A stretch of 64,000 nucleotides of DNA from Kribbibacterium absianum (GTDB lineage Bacteria; Actinomycetota; Coriobacteriia; Coriobacteriales; Atopobiaceae), in NCBI RefSeq assembly GCF_030067705.1, contig NZ_JASJEX010000002.1, forward strand, positions 539,502-603,501, in the 5' to 3' direction. A program made the position numbers and the translations under genes. Shown one piece after another: positions 24,770-32,329 of the stretch. The notes under the pieces are model-generated. The model was not told the origin of the DNA. It ran no database searches and saw nothing but the letters and a program-made list of their open reading frames with translations. Position 1 is the stretch's first letter; each line of letters starts with the position of its first letter.

Positions 24770-25301
24770 TCAATGGCCATTGTGGTTTTCCGTGTCGATT
24801 TGTGAAACCATCGGAAAACCCACGGGGCATCTTCTTTCCCAAGTACTCCAGCATCGCCCGTGCCGCCGGCGTCATCGGTTGGTCGCGCCTCCAGGTCAGC
24901 TCGATGGTGCACACCGCTGGCGGGTACAGCGGCCGAAACTCCAACCCCGTGCCTGGGCCTGCGGCCACGAGCCGGTCGAACACGATCGCACAGCCCAGCC
25001 CCTCTCTTACCAGCACAGAAGCGTTGAAGGCCAACGAGTAGGTGCCCGCCACCTTCAACCGGGGAAGCGTCGGCCCGCACCATGCGGCCAAGGGGCCGGA
25101 GTCCGGTGTCCCCTCCGACACAATGAGCGGGACGTTGAGAAGGTCCTCGGGAGCCACGGTCTCGCGCTGGGCCAGCGGATGGCCTTCGGGCATGAGCAAG
25201 CCAAAGGCGTCAGTGGGCGTCAGGCGCAGACGGTCGTACTCCTCGACTCCCGGCTGGGACATGAACACGCCGAAGTCTGCCCCCCCCGGTCCAGGCGCCA
25301 C
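24770..25301 (-). pseudogene. LysR-type regulator, C-terminal remnant
   Basis: About 160 codons align with the effector-binding half of a LysR regulator: DAFGLLMPEGHPLAQ, VPLIVSEGTPDS, LVREGLGCAIVFDRLV and a terminal ARAMLEYLGKKM. The whole N-terminal HTH half is missing; at about 25290 the frame meets the oppositely oriented hydrolase remnant. The frame has no stop at the natural C-terminus but runs on toward the EcsC gene, consistent with decay. The two remnants are probably what is left of a divergent regulator-target pair after deletion. Confidence 0.75.
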
Positions 25302-25324
25302 GCCACGTTCTCTCCGTTACCGCA

Positions 25325-25954
25325 GTGCAGCGCGTCGCCCCGGAGACCCGGCTCCCGGCCATTGCCGTGTGCGGCCCCTACGGGGCGGTGAAAGAGCAGT
25401 CCAGCGGCCTCTACGCGCAAGAGATGGCCGAGCGTGGGTTCTTGGCCATCGCCTTCGACCCGTCCACCACGGGCGAGTCCGGCGGGTCCCCGCGCTATAT
25501 GACCTCGCCTTCCATGAACTCCGAGGATTTCATGGCGGCCGTGGACTACCTGTCCAACCGCGAGGACGTGGACGCGGAGCGCATCGGCGGCGTGGTGGAT
25601 CCGGTGCCCGATGACGCGCCCGACTTTGTGAAGGGCTACTACTCCTACTACAAGACCAAGCGCGGCTATCATCCCCGCTCGCTCAACTCCACGGACGGTT
25701 GGATGGCGGTCTCCTTCCAAGAGCTGCTCAATCAGCCGATCCTGGCCTGGGCCTCGGAGATCGCGAACCCGGTGCTGATGATCCACGGCTCGCGTGCCCA
25801 CTCGCTGTACTTCTCGCAAGACGCCTACAAGAAGCTGACGGGCGACAACAAGGAGCTGCCGGTGATTCCGGGCGCCACCCACACGGACCTGTACGACAAC
25901 TTCCAGTTCATCCCGTTCGAGAGGATTGCCTCGTTCTTTGACGAGAGCCTGTAG
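25325..25954 (+). pseudogene. Alpha/beta hydrolase, truncated and internally deleted
   Basis: The frame resembles YcjY/DUF1100-like alpha/beta hydrolases: PAIAVCGPYGAVKEQ, YAQEMAERGFLAIAFDPS, DYLSNREDVDAERIGG, then PVLMIHGSRAHS and the His-bearing GATHTDLYD. The N-terminus is missing. Between DAERIGG and VVDPVPDDAPDFV the nucleophile elbow (normally G-x-C/S-G-x-G and the following helices) has been lost, so the protein cannot be catalytic. No plausible ribosome binding site was seen. Confidence 0.75.
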
Positions 25955-25968
25955 CGGGGCGGCGACTG

Positions 25969-26012
25969 CCGCGGTCCTCGCATGCGCGATCGAACGCACG
26001 CGAGGACCGCGG
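25969..26012 (+). terminator. 13-bp perfect hairpin
   Basis: CCGCGGTCCTCGC (25969-25981) pairs with GCGAGGACCGCGG (26000-26012), 15 bp after the hydrolase remnant stop. There is no T-tract. The rest of the 25955-26312 gap holds only a small palindrome CTACGTTCAAACGTAG at about 26144-26159 and no gene. Confidence 0.65.
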
Positions 26013-26312
26013 CCCACGCGCACCCCCCTGCGTCGCCTCTCGTAGGGGAAGACGTTTGAGAAGCTCGTCCTCATGGGCGGGACGGGGTGGCGGGTTCCAA
26101 AACATACGCATGACCGTAGCTGGGGGAGCAGTAGCACCAAGAAACTACGTTCAAACGTAGTAATTGGAATACGAACGGACCATGGCTCCCGTGTGCCGAG
26201 TCGCCGCGTTCACCGCTTGAGGGACGGCGGCCGGAGCGACGAGAAGGCCGCCGCAACGGTCTGCTGCGACGGCCTCGTAGGGGTCGTCTGGCTCGGGCGA
26301 CACCGCTGCGGC

Positions 26313-26765
26313 TCAGGCCTGCCACCGCTTGAGCGTGGGGTACAGCGCGCCCAGGAACGACACCGCCTCCTCGGTGCTCATCTCGGTGCCCTCTGCCATG
26401 TAGGGCGCGCTGCGCTCGATCATCTCGTCCTGAGTGGGGCAGCCGATCCAGTGGCCGTCCTTGTAGCACCAGGAGCAGTAGTCCTCGGAGGGCGATCCGT
26501 CCGCCTCGGTGCCGTGGTCTTCGTCTTTGAAGAAGGGCATCCCGCAGCTTTGGCACCAGCCCAGCTCCTCGGGCATCTCCAGAAGCTCGGCCACCGGCAC
26601 GCCGTAGGTGGCCGCGATGAGCTTGCACATGTCCACCGTCGGCTTGGACTCCCCGGTCTCCCAGCGGCTGACCGCCTGTCTCGTGACGTAGAGGCTCTCC
26701 GCCATCTGCTGCTGCGTGAGGCCCTTCTCCTGGCGGATGCCCGCGATCACCTGCTGCACTGCCAC
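26313..26765 (-). CDS. Xre-type regulator with zinc-ribbon tail
   Basis: 150 residues. The N-terminal HTH_3 domain (about 5-60) reads RQEKGLTQQQMAESLYVTRQ and AVSRWETGESKPT. A putative zinc-binding region follows with CQSCGMPF and YCSWCYKDG (about 71-105), then a short helical end. The Xre plus zinc-ribbon layout is a known family of uncharacterised regulators. It stands alone, so a target is not evident. Confidence 0.8.
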   Translation of the reverse strand: MAVQQVIAGIRQEKGLTQQQMAESLYVTRQAVSRWETGESKPTVDMCKLIAATYGVPVAELLEMPEELGWCQSCGMPFFKDEDHGTEADGSPSEDYCSWCYKDGHWIGCPTQDEMIERSAPYMAEGTEMSTEEAVSFLGALYPTLKRWQA

Positions 26766-26853
26766 GGCGTCTCCTTTCCTCGCCTTCTGCCGTCAAGAAC
26801 AAGAGACCATGGGGGCGCGGCCGATTCAAGCAATCGTCAATTGCGCGAGCGCG

Positions 26854-27126
26854 TCACGCCTTCAGAGCCGTGAGCATGTCGTCGGCGTTCGAGAAGCGCG
26901 CGGAGCGGTCTGCGATGACGCGCTCCGCCTCCCGGATCGACTCGACCGAGTCGGTGTTTGGCTGCGGGCTCCCGAGGTCGAGGGGAATGCGGTGCTCCCT
27001 GATGATCTGCTTGTAGAAGGCGCGGGTCACAGAGGAGAGGTCGAACCCGTAGTACTCGACGATTTCTGAGACCTGACGCTTGTCCTCGGGCTCAACCCGC
27101 ACAGTAACGGATGACATACATGCCAT
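26854..27126 (-). CDS. RelB/DinJ-family antitoxin, no toxin partner
   Basis: 90 residues. The ribbon-helix-helix N-terminus is SSVTVRVEPEDKRQVSEIVE, followed by GFDLSSVTRAFYKQII, the DinJ signature. The ATG at 27126 follows AGGAGGTG; alternative ATGs lie three and four codons later. A toxin would be expected immediately downstream (lower coordinates), but the 88 bp there hold nothing and the Xre gene comes next. It is therefore an orphan or acts in trans. Confidence 0.75.
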   Translation of the reverse strand: MACMSSVTVRVEPEDKRQVSEIVEYYGFDLSSVTRAFYKQIIREHRIPLDLGSPQPNTDSVESIREAERVIADRSARFSNADDMLTALKA

Positions 27127-27550
27127 GGGGTCACCTCCTGTAGCGACGATGTAAGACATTACTCAGTATAGGGAATGTGCGGCATGCTACCCTCTAGATG
27201 CTCAAGCGCCGACGCGGCCCGCGTTGGCCTGGCGCCGGCGCTTTTGTCGTATCAAGGCGATGGACGAGGGACGTTGCCCTGGTCCTGTTCTGCCTCATTC
27301 GCGGTCACGCTTCCTCATTCGGGTCGGATTCTTGGGGAACGCCAACTACCGCTGCCGGAGCACGGCAGGGCCGGCGCGTCAAACGCGGTTTAGAATAGTT
27401 TCACGAATCTGACCGATGCCGAGAGGTGTCGTCTGGTCGCGTTCTCCGAGGTCGCCGTGGCTCTTGCGTGTTTCGCCTACGACGAGCTCCAAGTGAGGAC
27501 GGGTCTCGAGGCCTTCTGTGCCGGCCGTCCCGGAATGAAAGAAGAAAGAC
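27127..27550. other. Intergenic region with one terminator-like hairpin
   Basis: 424 bp without a supportable gene. AAGCGCCG (27204-27211) pairs with CGGCGCTT (27236-27243) and is followed by TTG, a weak plus-strand terminator shape. No repeat of families A to D was seen here. Confidence 0.5.
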
Positions 27551-27823
27551 ATGCCCTACGAATCGTGGCGTGATGCAGCGCGGGGGTTCCTCGACAGGTC
27601 CAACCCGTTTGCCCCAGGCGAGGCCGCCCATAGGCGCTATAGGATGGCCCAGGTCGTTGTGATTGCGGCATGCGTGCTGATTCTGGTGGCGTGCCTGCTC
27701 ACCTGCGCCGAGACCGACGTATGGTTCAAGGTCTGGTGCGCGGTGGTCGTGGCCTGGTGCGTGGCCGCGCTGGCGATGGCGCTCTTCGTGCGCGTCCGGA
27801 GAGGTCGCGACGGTCGGTCGTAG
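27551..27823 (+). CDS. Small two-span membrane protein
   Basis: 90 residues: a polar N-terminus (MPYESWRDAARGFLDRSNPF), two membrane helices (VVVIAACVLILVACLL and VWCAVVVAWCVAALAMALFV) and a basic tail RVRRGRDGRS. AAGAAAGA precedes the ATG. No family recognised; small Coriobacteriia membrane proteins of this kind are common. Confidence 0.5.
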   Translation: MPYESWRDAARGFLDRSNPFAPGEAAHRRYRMAQVVVIAACVLILVACLLTCAETDVWFKVWCAVVVAWCVAALAMALFVRVRRGRDGRS

Positions 27824-27992
27824 GCGCGGGTCGGAAGCCGTGCAGAAAGCCACGCGGAGAAGGAAGAACCAGGGGCAGGTTGCTCACGATCGGCGCCCGG
27901 CACGACGAGGGCGCCAACGCCGCAACGCAGCGTGACCGAGTCTCGGCACACAGGGCGAGGCGTCCGGAGTGTTCCGTTCGCGGTTCGCAAAC

Positions 27993-28610
27993 CTACGTTT
28001 GCCCGTGGAATTCTTCCGTCCTGTACGCGGAGTACCCCTCGTAGCGGTAACTCGCGTCGATACCCTTCATATACACCTGCCGGTCGTCCACGGCGCCGGT
28101 GAGTGCGGAAGCAAGGAGGGCTTTTATCTCGGTGTCGCGCACTGGGCTGCGCTCCATCGCAAACAGGTAGTCCTCCTTGTTCACGAGGCTCCAGTCCACG
28201 ACCTGCCCCAGCTCGCTTTTCAAGATGCAGTCGAGCCAGATGCGCATGCTGCGCCCGTTACCTTCGCGGAAGGGGTGGGCGACATTCATTTCCACGTACT
28301 TTTCGATGATCTCGTCATACGTGGACTGTGGCATCTTGTCGATGGCCGTGAGAGCCCCTTCGAGGTAGAGGCAGGGCACGAAGCGGAAGCTGCCTTTCGC
28401 GATGTTGACGGTGCGCCGCTTGCCTGCGAACTCGTAGACGTCCTGGAATAGGTACCCGTGAATCTTTGCAAGGCCGGCGAAGGTGCCCGCCTCGCAGGAA
28501 TCGAGCAGGCCGCCCTCGAACAGCTCAAGGGCGCGCGCCTTGGTGAGGCGCTCCTCCTCGCGGGCGAGTTCGACGTCGGTTTCGATTCCAAGCTTGTTGT
28601 CCAGCGCCAT
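27993..28610 (-). CDS. Fic-domain protein, class III
   Basis: 205 residues. The catalytic motif HPFREGNGR (about 121-129) is canonical for transfer of AMP to a target hydroxyl, and GKRRTVNIAKGSFRF is the usual flap region. The C-terminus carries SYRYEG (in GIDASYRYEGY), which fits the S-x-x-x-E-G inhibitory motif placed at the C-terminus in class III Fic proteins such as Neisseria NmFic; those are restrained by their own tail and oligomerisation. The ATG at 28610 follows CGGAGGAC. No separate VbhA-like antitoxin gene was found, consistent with self-inhibition. Confidence 0.85.
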   Translation of the reverse strand: MALDNKLGIETDVELAREEERLTKARALELFEGGLLDSCEAGTFAGLAKIHGYLFQDVYEFAGKRRTVNIAKGSFRFVPCLYLEGALTAIDKMPQSTYDEIIEKYVEMNVAHPFREGNGRSMRIWLDCILKSELGQVVDWSLVNKEDYLFAMERSPVRDTEIKALLASALTGAVDDRQVYMKGIDASYRYEGYSAYRTEEFHGQT

Positions 28611-28873
28611 GGGTCCTCCGTGGGTGGGACGAGCGTCCGGCGCCCCTTCAGGCTGCCACGTGTCAGCAAGAACAAGCACATCCTAGACGACCCCGAGAAA
28701 GGGACAGAACGCCAAGGAGGTGCACATCTCCAAGGTGGCCATACGACACGGCAGATGCAGCACATCGCAGCTAGAGCATGGAAATCTCTATGAAGCAGCA
28801 GACCGTGGCGTTTGAGCGCTTGACAGGGGAGGGCGCGTAGACCGTCGCGCCTTGCCGTCACGCTGTCGCCCTG

Positions 28874-29293
28874 CTACTGCTGCGCGGCCTCCACCAGCTC
28901 TGCCAACACTTCCGAGTGGCTGCGGCGTTGCTTGGTCGCGGCCCCTATCACAGCCACGCTGGCAAAACGGCCGTAGCGCTCCAAAAAGAGCTTGGCCGCG
29001 TGCTTGGCCTCCATGGCCCGTCGGTAATCGCTCGAGAACTCCTCCCAGCTTATCTCGCCATGCACGTACTCCTTCATGGGCTCGGGCGCCGGAGAGAAGT
29101 CCGTGTCGTGCGCGTACCCCGCGTGGCAGATGGTCTCGCAAAAGTACGCGATATCCGGGTATTTGGAAAAACCGTCCAGCTGCGTGGTGTTGTGCAGCCG
29201 GATGTCCACCACCTCGTCCACCTGCCATGCCTTGAGCTGGCCAAAGAACTTCTCGGCCGTGGTCTGATACGGGCTTGTCACGCGCAGTTGCAT
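28874..29293 (-). CDS. DUF488 family protein
   Basis: 139 residues with the DUF488 outline: VVDIRLHNTTQLDGFSKYPD, CHAGYAHDTDFSPAPEPM and EEFSSDYRRAM. The usual late cysteine-histidine motif (LCCE...CHR) is replaced by IGAATKQRRSHSEVLAEL, so any cysteine-dependent activity is probably lost or different. The 264 bp upstream toward the Fic gene show no gene. Function unknown. Confidence 0.7.
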   Translation of the reverse strand: MQLRVTSPYQTTAEKFFGQLKAWQVDEVVDIRLHNTTQLDGFSKYPDIAYFCETICHAGYAHDTDFSPAPEPMKEYVHGEISWEEFSSDYRRAMEAKHAAKLFLERYGRFASVAVIGAATKQRRSHSEVLAELVEAAQQ

Positions 29294-29341
29294 AGTGCGT
29301 ACTCTCCTCTCTGGTGAGGACTGCCGCCCCAGGCTCTTGGT

Positions 29342-29998
29342 CTATTGCAGCGCCAAAAGCAGCGCCATCCTAAAGGGCGTCACCGCAGTCACGCTGTGGA
29401 GGGCGCCCTTGGCAAACGAGAACTGCTCGCCTGCATGCAGGCGGTGCTCCTCGCCCTCGTAGCCGATAATGGCCTCGCCGTCCAGCGCAAACACCACGGC
29501 CTGGCCGGGCGCGCGGTGCGGCGAGAGGCCCGTGCCCTGGTCAAAGGCCATGACCATGAGCTTGAGGTGGTCGCTCTTGGCGATGTCGCGGTTCACGATT
29601 TGCCCGCTGCCGTAGGGGGCAAGGTCAGGCAGCTCGTAGGCCTGGCCAGCCTCCAGCTCGGGGCCCAGGGCCAGCGGGGCGGCGCTCCGCACCTCCAGGT
29701 ACACGGCGTCTTGCAAGGCCTCAAAGCCGGTCGCTTGGTTTGCGGGCACGGCAAGAACGCTGCCCTCCCGCAGGCGGGGCTTGGCGCCGTCGGGCAGAGT
29801 CACCTGCACCTCGCCAGAAAGCCCCAGGTACAAGGCATCGGTGGGATAACTCTCTGCACTGATGTCTGTGTGCTCCGCCAGCGAGAAGCAGGTGAGGCTC
29901 ACCTGGTCACCCGCGATAAGCTCGCTGGAAACGGTGCAGCCGGCCACGGGCGCGTGCCCCTTGTGGAGGTCGACCACCTCGCCAGTTTGAAGACTCAT
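29342..29998 (-). CDS. Two-domain cupin protein
   Basis: 218 residues forming two cupin halves (about 25-115 and 135-215). The second keeps a GLSPHRAPGQAVVFALDGEA motif with GEQFSFAKGALHSV, resembling metal-binding cupin motifs 1 and 2. The first has DISAESYPTDALYLGLSGE and fewer His, so may be structural. The ATG at 29998 follows GGGAGCACG. A metal-dependent sugar or small-molecule binding role is plausible; no partner gene indicates which. Confidence 0.7.
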   Translation of the reverse strand: MSLQTGEVVDLHKGHAPVAGCTVSSELIAGDQVSLTCFSLAEHTDISAESYPTDALYLGLSGEVQVTLPDGAKPRLREGSVLAVPANQATGFEALQDAVYLEVRSAAPLALGPELEAGQAYELPDLAPYGSGQIVNRDIAKSDHLKLMVMAFDQGTGLSPHRAPGQAVVFALDGEAIIGYEGEEHRLHAGEQFSFAKGALHSVTAVTPFRMALLLALQ

Positions 29999-30191
29999 AA
30001 CGTGCTCCCTTACGGGACAGGCGCTCCGGTCCGTTGACGTGTGGCTCGGCGCGCGGTGCATGGTCGTTCAGCCTGTACCCGGAATCGCGCGCAGGGCGCT
30101 TGCGCCCCCAGAGAAACGCCGCCCGGGGGCGCGCCCTGAGCGGCGTGGATATTGAATGGAATGAACGAATAACGCCAGCAACGCCAGGAGA

Positions 30192-30214
30192 AGTGCGCCC
30201 TTGTGGGGCGCACT
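30192..30214. terminator. 9-bp hairpin next to the left attachment site
   Basis: AGTGCGCCC (30192-30200) pairs with GGGCGCACT (30206-30214) with a 5-nt loop, 30 bp outside the proposed attL core. The remaining 30000-30437 gap has no gene; GCCGCAGGTAGATGA at about 30292 repeats a motif seen at 4614. Confidence 0.55.
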
Positions 30215-30243
30215 GTCGCGAAGTGATGTGGTTGGAGAATCAC

Positions 30244-30251
30244 TCCCACTC
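30244..30251. repeat. Candidate attL core
   Basis: TCCCACTC, reading GAGTGGGA on the minus strand, matches the last codons of guaA (Glu-Trp-Glu) at 49100-49107. The 3' end of guaA is an established integration hotspot. An 8-bp match alone would be weak; the flanking integrase gene and the guaA position make it credible. Confidence 0.6.
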
Positions 30252-30437
30252 AACTGAATCTTTGAGCTGGTATTCATTTTGCCATTCACAAAGCCGCAGG
30301 TAGATGACTCAAAATTCTTGTGAGCGACGCGGCGGGGCTTGTCCATGGACAAATCTTGGACAAATCGTGCTCCGCGTTTGCAGGCGTGGACTATGGAGAG
30401 GGAAAATACGCTGCATGCGTCGCTCTTAACCTTCATC

Positions 30438-31628
30438 TCAGAACACCTCGGAGACGGCAGCGACGGCCTCGCGCTTGGAGTCCATATTAACATGGGTGTA
30501 GATATCCATGGAGATCTGGGAGCTGTAGTGGCCGGCGAGCTCCTGCATCACCTTGGGATGCACGCCTTGGATGGCGAGCAAGGTGAGGTAGGTGTGTCGA
30601 AACTCGTGGAGGCACCATCCGTCGAGCCCGTACTTGGCGTGGTCCTCGGTCCACCAGCGGCTGAGGCTAGTTGGCAGGACGCGGGTGCCGCAATTGTCGG
30701 AAATGACGGGACTGTCTTCGGTCTGCTCGATGTAGCCCTCCTCTGGCTTGCGCCACTGGTTGGTGCGGGCGTAGCGCTTGAACTGTGCCTCCTTGTGCGC
30801 CCTGAGGATCTGCATCGTCTTGTCCGAGAGGGGCAGCACGCGGGTGCCAGCCTTGGTCTTGGTTGCCTTGAGGTTGCCCTTATAGTCGTAGGAGTGCTTG
30901 ATGTCGGCGACCTTGCGGTCGAAGTCGATGTCGCCCCAGGACAGCCCGCAGATCTCGCCGCGGCGCAGACCCATGGTGATGGCGAGCAGGTACGCGCACT
31001 CGCGGTCGGGCTCCGGGTCGAGCGAATCGATGAACTTGTGCGCCTGGGCCGGGCTGAGCGCCCGCTTGGCCTTGGTGTCCATCTTGGGCGGGTTTGCTTT
31101 GTGGCACGGGTTGAACACGAGAATCCCCTCCTTTATCGCCTGGTCGAATACCAGCGAGATGTTGTCATGGATGCCGTTGACGTAGGAGCCGCCCGACGGC
31201 TTGCCGGAGAGCGTGTCGCCTCCCAGCATGGCGATGTACATGTCGTCGAGCATGGTGGGCGTGATGGCGGCGAGGTTGGCCTTGCCGATGTGGCGGCTGG
31301 CCGCCTTGAAATGCTGGCGCTGGCGGTCGAGCGTGGTCGGCGCGATCTCCTTGTTGAGCTCGCGGCGTTGCAGAAACCGCTCGGCGTACTCCTCGAAGGT
31401 GTAGGTCGTTCTGCCTTGGACCCGGTCGCCCTCGACCTCATCGATGAAGTCGCGCAGTGCGGCCTTCGCCTGTGTGTATGTGCCGTTGAAGACCCTGGTC
31501 TTCTTCTTGTATTTGCCGGTTCTCGGATCGAGGCCCGTAGACACGCGCAGCTGCCACTTGCGGCACTTGTTCTTGGGCTTGTCCTTTTCCATCTGGAAGA
31601 TGGTGCCGTTGCCGGATACCTCCGCCAT
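30438..31628 (-). CDS. int: Tyrosine recombinase integrase
   Basis: A 396-residue phage integrase. An N-terminal arm-binding part (WQLRVSTGLDPRTGKYKKKT) and SAM-like core-binding domain (about 70-165) precede the catalytic domain with Arg in TMGLRRGEICGLSW (about 240-253), HEFRHTYLT (about 352-360), AGHYSSQ and the nucleophile Tyr in DIYTHV. All catalytic residues are present, so the enzyme should be active. The ATG at 31628 follows GGCAGGTGA, 5 bp after the repressor stop. The end lies about 190 bp from the proposed attL. Confidence 0.92.
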   Translation of the reverse strand: MAEVSGNGTIFQMEKDKPKNKCRKWQLRVSTGLDPRTGKYKKKTRVFNGTYTQAKAALRDFIDEVEGDRVQGRTTYTFEEYAERFLQRRELNKEIAPTTLDRQRQHFKAASRHIGKANLAAITPTMLDDMYIAMLGGDTLSGKPSGGSYVNGIHDNISLVFDQAIKEGILVFNPCHKANPPKMDTKAKRALSPAQAHKFIDSLDPEPDRECAYLLAITMGLRRGEICGLSWGDIDFDRKVADIKHSYDYKGNLKATKTKAGTRVLPLSDKTMQILRAHKEAQFKRYARTNQWRKPEEGYIEQTEDSPVISDNCGTRVLPTSLSRWWTEDHAKYGLDGWCLHEFRHTYLTLLAIQGVHPKVMQELAGHYSSQISMDIYTHVNMDSKREAVAAVSEVF

Positions 31629-31633
31629 ACCGA

Positions 31634-32002
31634 TCACCTGCCCTGCTGGGTAGCGATGAGCTGGTCGCGGAAGGCCAGAAACTGCAGGTACTCGTCGAAG
31701 CGCTCCTTGCCGCCTTCGCTGAGCGTGCGGTACGCGGCATTGAGGTCGCGGCCCTGCGTGTCGTCGGCGCCGTCGCGGCCAACGACCGCATCGATGGAGC
31801 AGTGGAGCTTGTCTGCAATGGCCCACGCAGCGCGCAGCGGGATGCCGCTGTCGGGGTCTGCCAGGGTGCGCTCATAGCGCGAATAGGTTGTCGCGGGGAT
31901 GCCGAGAACGGCTGCGAATTCCTTGCTGCTGCGGTATCCTGCCGCCTTGCGGAGGTCCGCCAAGGATGTTTTGGGTGGAACAGGCGCCTGGGTGCTGTTC
32001 AT
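31634..32002 (-). CDS. HTH repressor of the element
   Basis: 122 residues with an N-terminal Xre-like HTH (SLADLRKAAGYRSSKEFAAV, then IPATTYSRYERT), followed by a short helical C-terminal region. It lacks a LexA-like autoprotease domain, so induction would need another route. It is immediately upstream of and probably cotranscribed with int. It is divergent from the genes leading into mcrB, placing the operator region at 32003-32021. Confidence 0.78.
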   Translation of the reverse strand: MNSTQAPVPPKTSLADLRKAAGYRSSKEFAAVLGIPATTYSRYERTLADPDSGIPLRAAWAIADKLHCSIDAVVGRDGADDTQGRDLNAAYRTLSEGGKERFDEYLQFLAFRDQLIATQQGR

Positions 32003-32021
32003 GCGGTTAGTTGAACCTCCT

Positions 32022-32117
32022 ATGGACGAACGTGAGGCAATCGTAAAAGCACTTGATAAAGTGATAGGTATTATCGGCGCGATCCGTGAGGATGTTGCGC
32101 TTAAGGTGCAGAACTAA
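32022..32117 (+). CDS. Short leader-type peptide gene
   Basis: 31 codons starting MDEREAIVKALDKVIGII and ending VALKVQN, with the stop directly abutting the ATG of the next gene. A polar-hydrophobic heptad-like pattern is visible. The start is 20 bp from the divergent repressor start and the Shine-Dalgarno is weak. Immediate adjacency to the next gene is the main support. Confidence 0.4.
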   Translation: MDEREAIVKALDKVIGIIGAIREDVALKVQN

Positions 32118-32321
32118 ATGCAGCATTGGCCAGTGCGGAAATCGAATTTGTCCGAAGGAATCCGAGGCAGGACCAAGAATGACGCCATCAATCTCAACGA
32201 GTTCTACGGCCTCCTACCCGCGAGCCACCCGGACGAGTCGATAGCAGCTTGCTGGAACAAGATATACGAGTACTTCGAGCCAGGGCGGCGTAAGCCACCG
32301 GCACCGACGCACAAGGAGTGA
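32118..32321 (+). CDS. Small protein preceding mcrB
   Basis: 67 codons beginning MQHWPVRKSNLSEGIRGRTK, with no recognised family. A central NLNEFYGLLPASHPDES may fold, and the tail is Pro/Lys-rich. It abuts the upstream 31-codon frame with no gap and ends 8 bp before the mcrB ATG, so the three are likely cotranscribed. Confidence 0.5.
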   Translation: MQHWPVRKSNLSEGIRGRTKNDAINLNEFYGLLPASHPDESIAACWNKIYEYFEPGRRKPPAPTHKE

Positions 32322-32329
32322 TAGCACCA

